From assembly GCA_963674895.2 (NCBI GenBank), contig CAXXCY010000003.1, forward strand, positions 1,922,001 through 1,986,000: a DNA stretch of 64,000 bases. The letters are read 5' to 3'. The translations under genes and the position numbers were made by a program. Of the stretch, positions 34,780-43,844 are shown piece after piece. The notes beneath the pieces were generated by a model. That model was not told the DNA's origin and searched no databases. It was given only the letters and a program-made list of their open reading frames with translations. Positions within the stretch are counted from its first letter, which is position 1, and every line of letters starts with the position of its first letter. The stretch comes from CAXXOK01 sp963674895 (GTDB taxonomy: Bacteria > Bacillota > Clostridia > Christensenellales > Aristaeellaceae).

Positions 34780-35853
34780 ATGAAGCGCATTGTGTTGACG
34801 GGCGGGGGCACCGCCGGACACGTTTCGCCGCACCTAAGCCTGATCCCGCGCCTGATGGCTGAGGGATACGAGATTCATTATATCGGCAGAAGCGCCGGCA
34901 TCGAATACGATCTGATTCACGCGATCGACGGCGTTTCCTACCACCCGATCAGCTGCGGCAAGCTGCGGCGGTATTTCAGCGTCACGAATTTTACAGATGT
35001 GTTCCGCGTGCTGCGCGGCATTGTCCAGTCCGCCCGCCTGATGCGCAGGCTCAGGCCCGACGTTTGCTTTTCCAAGGGCGGGTTCGTGAGCATCCCCGTG
35101 GTGATCGCCGCGCACTATGGGCATGTGCCGACCGTATGCCATGAAAGCGACCTGACGCCGGGGCTCGCCAACCGCATCAGCGCGCGGTTTGCCGATTGCG
35201 TGGCCACCACGTTTTCCGAGTGCGCGGACTGCCTGGGGCCCAAAGGCGTGATGACCGGCACGCCGCTTCGAAACGAGCTGTTTGAAGGCAGCCGCGAGCG
35301 CGGCCTGCGGTTGGCGGGGTTTGACGGCAGGAAGCCCGTGCTGCTGGTTACCGGCGGCAGCCAAGGCGCGCGCGCAGTCAACCTGTGCCTGCGCGGGAGC
35401 CTGTCCGCGCTGCTGCCGCGGATGGACATCCTCCACCTGTGCGGAGGCGGAAACGTGGACGAAAGCATGACGGATACCGCCGGTTACCGGCAGTTTGCCT
35501 ATCTGCAGGAAGAGTGGCCGGACGCCTTGGCGGCCGCCGATATCGTATTGAGCCGCGCGGGCTCCAACACCATCAGCGAGCTGCTGGCGCTGAATAAGCC
35601 CATGCTGCTGGTCCCCTATCCGCTGTCCGCCAGCCGGGGCGACCAGATTAAAAATGCCGAGAGCTTTGCGGCGCAGGGATTTGCGCACGTGCTCCGGCAG
35701 GAGGACCTGACCCCGGACACGCTCCTCGGGGCGCTCGACCGGCTTCTGGAAGCCAGGGATTCCCTGCAAGCCGCGATGGCGGCGTGCCCCGTGCAAAACG
35801 GCACCGACGCGGTGCTTAAGCTTATTGAAGACGTACAGACGAGGAGAGATTGA
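34780..35853 (+). CDS. murG: UDP-GlcNAc:lipid I GlcNAc transferase MurG
   Basis: A 357-residue GT28 glycosyltransferase that converts lipid I to lipid II on the inner membrane face. Motifs: TGGGTAGHVSPHLSLIPRL (N-terminal glycine loop), SKGGFVSIPVV, HESDLTPGLANRI, the C-terminal VTGGSQGARAVN and SRAGSNTISELLALNKPMLLVPYPL, which bind UDP-GlcNAc. It is outside the usual mur/fts cluster. A good Shine-Dalgarno precedes ATG 34780, and glmM follows two bases after the stop. Confidence 0.96.
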   Translation: MKRIVLTGGGTAGHVSPHLSLIPRLMAEGYEIHYIGRSAGIEYDLIHAIDGVSYHPISCGKLRRYFSVTNFTDVFRVLRGIVQSARLMRRLRPDVCFSKGGFVSIPVVIAAHYGHVPTVCHESDLTPGLANRISARFADCVATTFSECADCLGPKGVMTGTPLRNELFEGSRERGLRLAGFDGRKPVLLVTGGSQGARAVNLCLRGSLSALLPRMDILHLCGGGNVDESMTDTAGYRQFAYLQEEWPDALAAADIVLSRAGSNTISELLALNKPMLLVPYPLSASRGDQIKNAESFAAQGFAHVLRQEDLTPDTLLGALDRLLEARDSLQAAMAACPVQNGTDAVLKLIEDVQTRRD

Positions 35854-35854
35854 G

Positions 35855-37207
35855 ATGGCCCGATTGTTTGGAACCGACGGCGTGCGCGGCATCGCCAACA
35901 CGGAGCTGACCTGCGAAATGGCGTTCAAGCTAGGCCAGGCCAGCGCCATGGTGCTGGCAAGCGACGTGCACCGCCCCACCATCCTGGTGGGCCGGGATAC
36001 ACGCCTGAGCGGCGAAATGCTGGAGAGCGCGATGGTCGCGGGCATTTGCAGCATCGGCGCGAGCGCGGTGCTGGTGGGCATCATGCCGACGCCCGCCATC
36101 GCGTACCTGACCCGCTATTACGAGGCCGACGCAGGCTGCGTGATCTCCGCCAGCCACAACACCGTGGAATACAACGGAATCAAGTATTTCGACAAGTACG
36201 GGCACAAGCTACCCGACGCGCTGGAAGACCAGATCGAGGGTATCGTCCGCGAAGGGCTGCCCGCGGATTACCAGCCGCCGTCCGGTACGATGATCGGCAG
36301 GCCCGTGCGCCAGTTCAACTCCGCGCGGCGGTATATCGAATTCATCCAGGAATCGGTCGATATACGGCTGGACGGACTGCATGTGGTGCTGGACTGCGCC
36401 AACGGCGCGGCGTACGACGTCGCCCCCGCGGTGTTCAAGGAGCTCGGCGCGAAGGTGAGCGTGTACTATCACGAGCCGGACGGCACGAACATCAACGATC
36501 TGTGCGGCTCCACGCATCCCCAGCGGCTGTGCGAGCTGGTGAAGGAGCTCGGCGCGGACGTGGGCTTTGCCTTCGACGGCGACGCCGACCGTGTGATCGC
36601 CTCGGACGAGCGCGGCAAAATGGTCGACGGCGACCAGATGATGGCGCTGCTGGCCGTCTATATGAAGGAGCATGGAAATCTGCCTTCCAACACCCTGGTC
36701 GCCACCGTGATGAGCAATATGGGGCTTGACATCGCGATGAAAAAGCACGGCATCAACCTGATCAAGACCAGGGTCGGCGACCGCTATGTGCTGGAAAAGA
36801 TGCGCGAAGAGGACCATATGCTCGGCGGCGAGCAATCCGGGCACGTGATCATGCGCGCGTACAACACCACGGGGGACGGCATCCTTACGGCGCTGCAGGT
36901 GCTAAGCGCCATGGTGCACGCCAAAACCACGCTGTCGGCGCTGGCGGGCGTGATTCAGATCATGCCACAAAGCCTGTTCGCAGCGCATGTGGACGATCAG
37001 AAAAAGCATACCTTTGATCAAAATCCGCGGGTCAAAAAACTGATCGCGGAGATGGAGGAGAAATACAAGGGCACCGGCCGGCTCCTCATCCGCGCAAGCG
37101 GCACTGAACCGCTGGTGCGCGTCATGATCGAGGGCCCCAACCAGCGCGAGATCGAAAACGACGTGTACCGGATCGCCAAGCTCATCGAAAAGGAACTTGC
37201 GGAATGA
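35855..37207 (+). CDS. glmM: Phosphoglucosamine mutase
   Basis: A 450-residue alpha-D-phosphohexomutase making glucosamine-1-phosphate for UDP-GlcNAc, the substrate of MurG next door. It opens with ARLFGTDGVRGIAN. The phosphoserine loop reads GCVISASHNTVEYNGIK, with Thr where most GlmM have Pro (SHNP). The metal loop is FDGDADRV, the sugar loop GEQSGHVI, and the phosphate loop RASGTEPLVRVMIEG. It is coupled to murG in front and overlaps the next gene by four bases (ATGA). Confidence 0.96.
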   Translation: MARLFGTDGVRGIANTELTCEMAFKLGQASAMVLASDVHRPTILVGRDTRLSGEMLESAMVAGICSIGASAVLVGIMPTPAIAYLTRYYEADAGCVISASHNTVEYNGIKYFDKYGHKLPDALEDQIEGIVREGLPADYQPPSGTMIGRPVRQFNSARRYIEFIQESVDIRLDGLHVVLDCANGAAYDVAPAVFKELGAKVSVYYHEPDGTNINDLCGSTHPQRLCELVKELGADVGFAFDGDADRVIASDERGKMVDGDQMMALLAVYMKEHGNLPSNTLVATVMSNMGLDIAMKKHGINLIKTRVGDRYVLEKMREEDHMLGGEQSGHVIMRAYNTTGDGILTALQVLSAMVHAKTTLSALAGVIQIMPQSLFAAHVDDQKKHTFDQNPRVKKLIAEMEEKYKGTGRLLIRASGTEPLVRVMIEGPNQREIENDVYRIAKLIEKELAE

Positions 37208-37839
37208 GCACACTGCGCAGGCGGTTTCTCCCCATACTGCTGCTTGTGGTCTGGCTGCCCGCAGGCGCGCTTGCCCTGACTGGGCAGACTTACTCGACCT
37301 TTGAAACCTATTATAAAGAAGACGTCTCCTTTATCAACGCAAATACGGGCCGGCACATGCTGCCCAGGGACCTAAGCAGGATGGACCTTTCGGACAGCGG
37401 GCGCGTGCAGTATACCTACTACGACGAGGCGCTGAACGTGACGATCGCGGTGGACGCGGCCGGGATTATCGAGACGTGTGAAATCCGCCTGCTGATCCCC
37501 GAGGGTATGGTATACGGCAACAGCCTTTATCTGGATTTCGTCAACGCCGGGTACCACAGCTACGCGTTCATCATGGCGATGCATATGTCCTCCGAGGTGT
37601 CCGGCCGCTACCTGCTGGTGCAGGAGATTTCCAGGGCACTGGAGGATAATTCCGGTTTTTACGAGCGCCAGCTCGGGTCGTATACCGTGACCTGCACGCG
37701 CGTGATCGGCGAAGGCGCGGTGTTCACCTTTACCAACAACGGCCTCGCGCCCGCCGCGACCGACGCGCCCTCCGGGGAACCCACCCCCGAGGAAGCCCCG
37801 GCGGAGATTACCGAGGACGAGGCCGCGAACTACGGCTGA
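37204..37839 (+). CDS. Exported hypothetical protein
   Basis: Not recognised. The 211-residue protein has a signal peptide (RRRFLPILLLVVWLPAGALAL, cleavage near residue 25), a beta-rich middle (VQYTYYDEALNVTIAVDAAGIIETCEIRLL) and a disordered Pro/Glu/Ala tail (PSGEPTPEEAPAEITEDE). There is no lipobox. It overlaps glmM by four bases, so it is translated from the murG-glmM mRNA. Its end overlaps the convergent pseudouridine synthase by ten bases. Confidence 0.7.
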   Translation: MSTLRRRFLPILLLVVWLPAGALALTGQTYSTFETYYKEDVSFINANTGRHMLPRDLSRMDLSDSGRVQYTYYDEALNVTIAVDAAGIIETCEIRLLIPEGMVYGNSLYLDFVNAGYHSYAFIMAMHMSSEVSGRYLLVQEISRALEDNSGFYERQLGSYTVTCTRVIGEGAVFTFTNNGLAPAATDAPSGEPTPEEAPAEITEDEAANYG

Positions 37840-38735
37840 TCCGATACGAATTCCGAATGAGTATAAAGCAATCGTTGAAACACATCCGGCATGGGGCTTT
37901 CCAGCCGGATGTGTTTTCCGTTGAGGGTCACAAGCTCCAACAGCGCGCTGTGCAGCGCGAAGCGGCGCTTAAGCAAGGGGTGTTCCGTGCCGTAGAGGAA
38001 GTCGCCCGTCACCGGGCAGCCGATATAGGCAAGGTGCGCGCGTATCTGGTGCGTGCGGCCCGTATGCAGCCTGAGCCGCAGCAAACAACGCCCACCGCAA
38101 ATGCGCTCCACCCGGTAGTCCGTACGCGCGGGCCTGCCCTGCGCGCAGACAACCCGGCGGATGCTGGGGCCGTCCGCTTTCGCAATCGGCGCGTCGATCA
38201 CGCCCTCGCTTGCGGGCGGCACGCCGTCGCACACCGCGAGGTATTCGCGCACAAACTCGTCCGAATGCAGCCGCCGCTGCAGGTACTGCTGCGCGTGCGC
38301 GTGCTTGGCGACCGCCATCAGACCGCTGGTGCCCTTGTCCAGGCGGTTTACGGGGCGGTAGAGAAAACCTTCCGGAGCGCCGAGGTACGAAAAGACGGCG
38401 TTTTCAAGCGTCATCCCGTCCCGTGCCCGGGAGCCGACCGAAGGCAGCGGCGCGGGCTTATCGACCACGAGGATATCCGCGTCCTCATAGGCGACGCGAA
38501 GCGCAAGCGCATACGGCTCTACTGCGCCGCAAGCCGCCTCCGGCACGCGGACGACGAGAGTCTGCCCCGTCCGCACAATGCGGTCCGCATGCACAATCTC
38601 GCCGTCCAATAAAAGCGCGCCCCGGAACTTGGCGCGCTTGAACTGCGCATAGGACATGGAAAGCCTTTGCAGCGCGATAAACCGCACCGCCTTGCCCCCA
38701 TCCTCCGCCGCTATGGTGACGGCAAGCTCGAGCAT
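37830..38735 (-). CDS. RluA-family pseudouridine synthase
   Basis: A 301-residue RNA pseudouridine synthase of the RluA family with an N-terminal S4-like region (about residues 15-55) and catalytic domain: DILVVDKPAPLPSV, active-site VNRLDKGTSGLMAVAK (Asn replaces the usual His of HRLD), and HTGRTHQIRAHLAYIGCPVTGDFLYG. It is distinct from the RluD-type enzyme at 27.4-28.3 kb and belongs to the YlyB/RluD-like Firmicute group whose target uridine is unknown. Confidence 0.92.
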   Translation of the reverse strand: MLELAVTIAAEDGGKAVRFIALQRLSMSYAQFKRAKFRGALLLDGEIVHADRIVRTGQTLVVRVPEAACGAVEPYALALRVAYEDADILVVDKPAPLPSVGSRARDGMTLENAVFSYLGAPEGFLYRPVNRLDKGTSGLMAVAKHAHAQQYLQRRLHSDEFVREYLAVCDGVPPASEGVIDAPIAKADGPSIRRVVCAQGRPARTDYRVERICGGRCLLRLRLHTGRTHQIRAHLAYIGCPVTGDFLYGTEHPLLKRRFALHSALLELVTLNGKHIRLESPMPDVFQRLLYTHSEFVSDQP

Positions 38736-38774
38736 TCTCCGTTCCCTCCAATACAGGCGTAGTATAGCACGAAA

Positions 38775-40538
38775 TCAGTATTGAAAGGTAATCATGACCC
38801 GTGTGCCCTTTCCCTCCTCGCTGGCGATCGTCATATCGCAGCGGTCCGGATAGTTCAGGTGCAACCGTTTCGCGGTGTTCAGCAGGCCGATGTGAACGCT
38901 TTCTATCTCGGAAGAATCGCTGATCAGCGCCTCTTTGATTTTTGCAGAGAGCTCGGTGCAGGCCCGGGCGGGGATACCCTTTCCGTTATCCGTAATTTGC
39001 ACGCGCAGCCATTCCTGCCGGCATTCGATCGATATGTCGATTTTCAGCTGATTGTCTTCCCCGTATAGGCCGTGACGCACGCAGTTTTCCACCAACGGCT
39101 GGATGGTGAGTTTGGGTATCTTGATGTCCTCCAGCGTGAGATTATCATCGATATACCAGTTTGCCACCAGACGCTGTCCGTATTGATATTGTTCCAGGAG
39201 TACATAAGACTTTGTGCATTGTATTTCCTCGATCAGCGGGACGGTATTGATCGGAACGCTGGAAGAATAGCGCAGGATCGTGATCAGGTGCCCCAGCATA
39301 TCGTTGACCTCGTTAGGTTTCCCGGTCAGCGCCAGGGCTTTCAGGTAAATGGTCTGGAGCGTGTTGTTTAAAAAGTGCGGGTTGATCTGGGATTGAAGCG
39401 CCAGCAGCTCCATCACCTCCAGCTGATGGCGCTTTTCGGACAGCTGCACCTTCAGCAAATTCTGCTTCACAAAAATTTTCAATATATCCTGAATAATGCT
39501 GTCATAGCTGTTTTGACGCGCGCCGGGTGTTTGATACCGGGGGTGGTTGCTTTCCGCCTGTTCCAAAATCTCGACGATATGCGCGATTGCTTTCTGCTGG
39601 CGGCGGCTGCCGGAGCAAGCCAGCAGGAACGCAAGCAGCAGCGCCGCCAGGCAGACGAACGCGGTAATTCGCAAAACGGTTTTCGGCATTCTGTAGGCGT
39701 ATGCGTTCGGCGTGACCATGTTATACGTCCAGGAAAGCGTTGGGGATTTGAGCGTTGTAATCAAGTTTTTCCTGCTCAGCTGCGCGATTGAACCCTGCGC
39801 CGCATCGCCGTCCAGCCCGAGAACGGACCGGAAATTGTTGCCGGCGCATACGATTTCATCATTCGTATCCGTAATCAGCAAAACGGATTCCACTCCGCCC
39901 GCCAGGCTATCCAGCAAGGATCGCAGGTATTGCATGCGAAAGTTGACGACCACGGTGCCTTCGCTGATTGTACGGCCCGGATAGAAGATATTGTAGTAAA
40001 GCGTCAGCAGTTCGCTGCTGACGCCGCGTTCAAAGCTGCTTTGCGCCGTACGCACTTCATAATAACCGCCGCTCAGGTTTTGGTTTGCCAGATATGTATC
40101 GTACCATTCGATGTCGTAAAACGACGGCAGGGAATGCATGCTGCCGTCGGAAACAAAGAAATGATCGTAAGCGTTTTCGATATATAAGTACACAGAGTCT
40201 ACGGCCGGATAGGCACTGATGTGCGTGGAGAAGAAACTCCGGATATTTTTAAAATTGTTGTAATTCTCGTAAGATACCGTTTCGCTTCGCAGAATGCTTT
40301 TCATGGTAAAGAGCAGGCTGCTGTTGGAGGTAACGTCTACGCCGATGCGGTTCGCGGTGCCGATGATATTCTCGAGGTAAACCTGCGTCCGGTTCAGCGC
40401 CGCCGTATTGTTCAGGTCCACTTCCTGCTGGATAAACTTAAAGGAAAACAGGCTGATCACCACGGACAGCAGCACAAGCGGCAGCAGTGCCGGAAGCAGG
40501 TAGTAGGCAAGCTCCCGAAAATTGAAGCATCGCTTCAT
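38775..40538 (-). CDS. Sensor histidine kinase (YesM type)
   Basis: A 587-residue membrane kinase of the LytS/YesM class. Helix 1 (about 12-34) and helix 2 (about 288-310) frame a large extracytoplasmic sensor of about 250 residues. The cytoplasmic part has the His_kinase domain LLALQSQINPHFLNNTLQTIYL with phospho-acceptor His, then the ATPase motifs PLVENCVRHGL and TDNGKGIPAR. No HAMP is obvious. It overlaps the response-regulator stop by four bases, so the two form one operon. In Bacillus the YesM/YesN pair regulates pectin-related genes, which suits the divergent locus at 41.5-48.1 kb. Confidence 0.93.
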   Translation of the reverse strand: MKRCFNFRELAYYLLPALLPLVLLSVVISLFSFKFIQQEVDLNNTAALNRTQVYLENIIGTANRIGVDVTSNSSLLFTMKSILRSETVSYENYNNFKNIRSFFSTHISAYPAVDSVYLYIENAYDHFFVSDGSMHSLPSFYDIEWYDTYLANQNLSGGYYEVRTAQSSFERGVSSELLTLYYNIFYPGRTISEGTVVVNFRMQYLRSLLDSLAGGVESVLLITDTNDEIVCAGNNFRSVLGLDGDAAQGSIAQLSRKNLITTLKSPTLSWTYNMVTPNAYAYRMPKTVLRITAFVCLAALLLAFLLACSGSRRQQKAIAHIVEILEQAESNHPRYQTPGARQNSYDSIIQDILKIFVKQNLLKVQLSEKRHQLEVMELLALQSQINPHFLNNTLQTIYLKALALTGKPNEVNDMLGHLITILRYSSSVPINTVPLIEEIQCTKSYVLLEQYQYGQRLVANWYIDDNLTLEDIKIPKLTIQPLVENCVRHGLYGEDNQLKIDISIECRQEWLRVQITDNGKGIPARACTELSAKIKEALISDSSEIESVHIGLLNTAKRLHLNYPDRCDMTIASEEGKGTRVMITFQY

Positions 40539-41299
40539 TCCGGTTTATCCCCGTGTCCGCAGCGGTATTCCGAAGGGCTGAGGCCGTAATAGCTGCGAAA
40601 CGCGCGCGCAAAGCTGTTCGCATTGCTGTATCCCAGCAATTCTCCGACCTGGCTGGTGCGGATATACACGTCGCGCAATAATTTAACGGCGTTTTTCATG
40701 CGGACCTCCTGCAGCAAATCCGAGTAATTCTTGCCCGTCATTCGCTTATACAGCCGGCTGAAGTGCTGAGGGCTCAAGCGCAGATGTTCCGCTACGCTCT
40801 CCAGTGTGGCGGTTTGAAAATGATCCATCACAAAATCCTGCGCCGCGCAGATCAGACGCTCATGATGGGTGGACGAGTCGTCCGTTTTGATATGGCCCTC
40901 GATTTCAATGCTGCTGCGGTTTTGCATATCCAGCTGTTCCCTGATGCGGCTGAATACCGCCTGCACCTCCGGGTATGTGGCGGGCTTTATCAGATAATCG
41001 TTTACGTCGTAATGCAGCGCTTCTTTCGCATACTCGAACTTCTTGTACGCGCTGAGGAAAACGACCCTGCAGTCCAGATTTCGCTGGTGGATTTCGCGGG
41101 CCAGCTCCAGTCCGTTCAGTCCGGGAATCATAATATCGCACAAAGCGACGTCGACATGATGGGAAAGCAAGTACTCCAGTGCTTTGGTTCCGTTGCCGAA
41201 ATCCGCACAGATTTGGAACCCGATATTTGCCCATGGAATATAGCTACACAGGCTTTGCCGAAGCTCGTCACGATCTTCCACAACCATAAGCTGATACAT
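40535..41299 (-). CDS. Response regulator with AraC-type DNA-binding domain (YesN type)
   Basis: A 254-residue response regulator. The receiver domain (1-120) has VVEDRDELR, phospho-acceptor Asp55 in VALCDIMIPGLNG and the Lys of VNDYLIKPATYPEV. The AraC double helix-turn-helix (about 155-250) has LESVAEHLRLSPQHFSRLYKRMTGKNYSDLL and VGELLGYSNANSFARAFRSYYGLSPSEYR. It is divergent from the CUT1 transporter operon, which it most likely activates when the kinase senses an extracellular sugar. Confidence 0.93.
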   Translation of the reverse strand: MYQLMVVEDRDELRQSLCSYIPWANIGFQICADFGNGTKALEYLLSHHVDVALCDIMIPGLNGLELAREIHQRNLDCRVVFLSAYKKFEYAKEALHYDVNDYLIKPATYPEVQAVFSRIREQLDMQNRSSIEIEGHIKTDDSSTHHERLICAAQDFVMDHFQTATLESVAEHLRLSPQHFSRLYKRMTGKNYSDLLQEVRMKNAVKLLRDVYIRTSQVGELLGYSNANSFARAFRSYYGLSPSEYRCGHGDKPE

Positions 41300-41404
41300 A
41301 CGATCCCCCGCTGTCGCCGTCCTTGTTTCGTGATATCATATTATATGTAGATTATAAACCATATTCGGCAGAAAAAGGAGCATAACGGCGCGTATGGTTA
41401 ATTT

Positions 41405-41434
41405 TTGATAGATTATGTACATGAATTGAATAAT
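41405..41434 (+). promoter_or_regulatory. Possible promoter of the CUT1/GH4 operon
   Basis: TTGATA (41405-41410), 18 bases, AATAAT (41429-41434), about 100 bases before the GTG start. The -10 is weak, consistent with need for activation by the divergent YesN-type regulator. Confidence 0.35.
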
Positions 41435-41537
41435 CGCACAAGAATAGCCCTTCACCGGCAACGGTTGTTTCTTGAAACGCGCGGCATGGGTGGAATACCA
41501 TGTAAGTACAAAAAAACCAATAAGGAGGTTTCGATCT

Positions 41538-42818
41538 GTGAACGGTATGAAAAGATGCATGAGCATTCTGCTGATTGCAACGGTTCTGACAAGCCTGGTC
41601 CTGATGACCGGCGCGGCGGCTGACGGGAAGGTAGAGCTGCGATTTATGTGGTGGGGCGGCAACGCGCGCCACGAAGCCACCCTGGCGGCAATCGACCGCT
41701 ATATGGAGCTGAATCCCAACGTGAAAATCATCGGCGAGTATACCGGCTATGACGGCTACTATCAGAAGCTGGCCACGCAGATGGCGGGCAACGCCGCACC
41801 CGACCTGATTCAAATGGACACGATGTGGTTTTATGATCTGATGCGCCAGGGGGACATGTTTGTGGATCTGTCCACGCTGGGCGAGATCACCACCGGGGTT
41901 TTCGATCAGGAAATGCTGGACGCATGCCTGCGCAACGGCAAACTGGTCGGACTGCCTACGGGCGTGATCGTGGAACAGTGGATGATCACCAACAAGGACT
42001 TGTTCGAGCGTCACAACATCCCGACCGACACGGCGCTGGACTGGAACACGCTGCTGGAATACGGAAAGAAGGTTCACGAGGAAAGCCCGGATGAATATCT
42101 TCTTCTGGTCAACGAGAGCACGCTGGTGCCGCTTCTCAAACTATACATCATGCAGCGGACCGGCGAATCGATCGTAACGGACGATTACGAACTGAAAATC
42201 GACGAAAGCATTATGACGGACGCGTTTGCGTATCTCAAACAGCTGTACGACGAAGGCGTGATCGTTCCATTCGACGAAGCAGTCAGCACCACCGTTCTGT
42301 ACGAAAGCACCTACTGGCTCAACGGTAAAGCGGGAATGCTTTACGGGGCCAGCAGCATCGTACCCAGCATCCTGACCACGGTCGACTTTACCGTAAGCCA
42401 GATCGGCGGGCCGCTTATGGCGGACGCGAAGGACACCGGCGTGGAAATCCGCCCCGCACAGATTATGTCGATCAATTCCGCATCGGCCCATGTGGCGGAA
42501 ACCGCGAAATTCCTCAATTGGCTGCTGACGGACAGCGAATCGATTGAGATTCTCAAAAACGTCCGCGGCGTGCCGGCCAACCAGACGGCGCGGCAGCTGC
42601 TGCAGGATAAAGGAATCTTCGATCCGCTGGTGGTGGAAATCAACAACGCGGCTTTGAAAGTAGCCGGAAACGAGCCCAGCGATTTGAGCTTCAACGCGGA
42701 GCTTACGAAGATCTTTGAAGATTGCATCGCAAAAATCGCATACGGCATCGATACTCCCGAAAACGTAGCGCACGAATTGATCACACAATTCGAAGCGAAG
42801 CTGATCGAGCTGAAATAA
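41538..42818 (+). CDS. CUT1 sugar ABC transporter substrate-binding protein
   Basis: A 426-residue family-1 extracellular solute-binding protein. The N-terminal signal peptide (MKRCMSILLIATVLTSLVLMTGAAA) has no lipobox Cys before the mature part, DGKVELRFMWWGG. Typical features are the NVKIIGEYTGYDGYYQKLATQMAGNAAPDLIQMD region (about 55-95), GLPTGVIVEQWMITNKDLF and a late NWLLTDSESIEIL. It should bind an oligosaccharide; the GH4 enzyme in the operon suggests a galacturonide-type substrate, an inference. The start is GTG 41538, set by AAGGAGG at 41522-41528. Confidence 0.9.
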   Translation: MNGMKRCMSILLIATVLTSLVLMTGAAADGKVELRFMWWGGNARHEATLAAIDRYMELNPNVKIIGEYTGYDGYYQKLATQMAGNAAPDLIQMDTMWFYDLMRQGDMFVDLSTLGEITTGVFDQEMLDACLRNGKLVGLPTGVIVEQWMITNKDLFERHNIPTDTALDWNTLLEYGKKVHEESPDEYLLLVNESTLVPLLKLYIMQRTGESIVTDDYELKIDESIMTDAFAYLKQLYDEGVIVPFDEAVSTTVLYESTYWLNGKAGMLYGASSIVPSILTTVDFTVSQIGGPLMADAKDTGVEIRPAQIMSINSASAHVAETAKFLNWLLTDSESIEILKNVRGVPANQTARQLLQDKGIFDPLVVEINNAALKVAGNEPSDLSFNAELTKIFEDCIAKIAYGIDTPENVAHELITQFEAKLIELK

Positions 42819-42836
42819 ACGGTTTCTCCGGGACAC

Positions 42837-42886
42837 AAGGGCATGGCGCAGAGGCAATCACGCGGCTGTTGCCATGCCCTTTCTTT
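42837..42886 (+). terminator. Hairpin between binding-protein and permease genes
   Basis: AAGGGCATGGC (42837-42847) pairs with GCCATGCCCTT (42871-42881), followed by TCTTT. It likely stops part of the transcription so that less permease than binding protein is made. Confidence 0.75.
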
Positions 42887-42944
42887 CCCTGCAAGGCGAT
42901 ACAGACCGCAAGGATAAGGCCGGGAAAACAAAGGAGACTATAAC

Positions 42945-43844
42945 ATGCGCCTGAGCAAAGGCATCCGGCGGAGCCAACGCATCGGTTATCTGTATATACT
43001 GCCCTGGATCATCGGTTTTCTGATGCTTCAGCTGTATCCGCTTCTTTCATCGCTGTATTATTCGTTTACGGACTTCAACATGTTCAGCGCGCCTTCGTTC
43101 GTCGGGCTGAAGAACTACATCAAGCTCTTTACGGCGGACGGCAGCTTCCGCAATTCCCTGTCCAGAACCTTTATTTACGTTTTCATGGGCGTTCCGGTCA
43201 AGCTGATCTTCGCGTTTTTCATCGCGATGCTGCTCAACATGAAAATACGCTTCATCAATGTTTTCCGAACCGTATATTATTTGCCGAGCATTGTCGGCGG
43301 CTCCGTCGCGATTTCCATCCTGTGGCGGTTGCTGTTCATGAAGGACGGCGCCGTGAACAAAATCCTGGGAACGATTGGCATCCCAGCCGTCAGCTGGCTG
43401 GGCAATCCCTCCTACGCGCTTTTTACCATCAGCATGATCATCGTTTGGCAGTTCGGTTCGTCCATGGTGTTGTTTTTGGCGGGCCTCAAGCAGATACCGG
43501 ACGAGCTGTATGAATCCGCCAGAGTGGACGGCGCGTCCAGGGTCCGCTGCTTTTTCAGCATCACCGTTCCGCTGATTACGCCGGTGATCTTCTTTAACCT
43601 GATTATGCAGATGATCAACGCGTTTCAGGATTTTACCGGCGCCATGGTCGTGACCAACGGAGGGCCGCTCAATTCAACCTACCTGTATGCGCTGATGCTG
43701 TATGATCAGGGGTTCAAGTATTTCCGGATGGGATACGCCTCGGCATTGTCCTGGGTGCTGTTTGCGATCATTCTCGGCTTTACGGCGCTCATTTTCAAAT
43801 CGTCCCCCATGTGGGTGAATTATCAGGACGGGGGTGACTTCTGA
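42945..43844 (+). CDS. CUT1 sugar ABC transporter permease (MalF/LplB type)
   Basis: A 299-residue permease with six hydrophobic helices. The first helix has YLYILPWIIGFLMLQLYPLLSSLYYSF. The inner-membrane EAA loop near residue 190 reads LKQIPDELYESARVDGASRVRCFFSITVPL, the contact with the ATPase. It pairs with the next permease to form the channel. No ATPase gene is in the operon; MsmX/MsmK-like ATPases shared by several transporters are known in Firmicutes. Order and operon setting resemble lplB. Confidence 0.92.
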   Translation: MRLSKGIRRSQRIGYLYILPWIIGFLMLQLYPLLSSLYYSFTDFNMFSAPSFVGLKNYIKLFTADGSFRNSLSRTFIYVFMGVPVKLIFAFFIAMLLNMKIRFINVFRTVYYLPSIVGGSVAISILWRLLFMKDGAVNKILGTIGIPAVSWLGNPSYALFTISMIIVWQFGSSMVLFLAGLKQIPDELYESARVDGASRVRCFFSITVPLITPVIFFNLIMQMINAFQDFTGAMVVTNGGPLNSTYLYALMLYDQGFKYFRMGYASALSWVLFAIILGFTALIFKSSPMWVNYQDGGDF

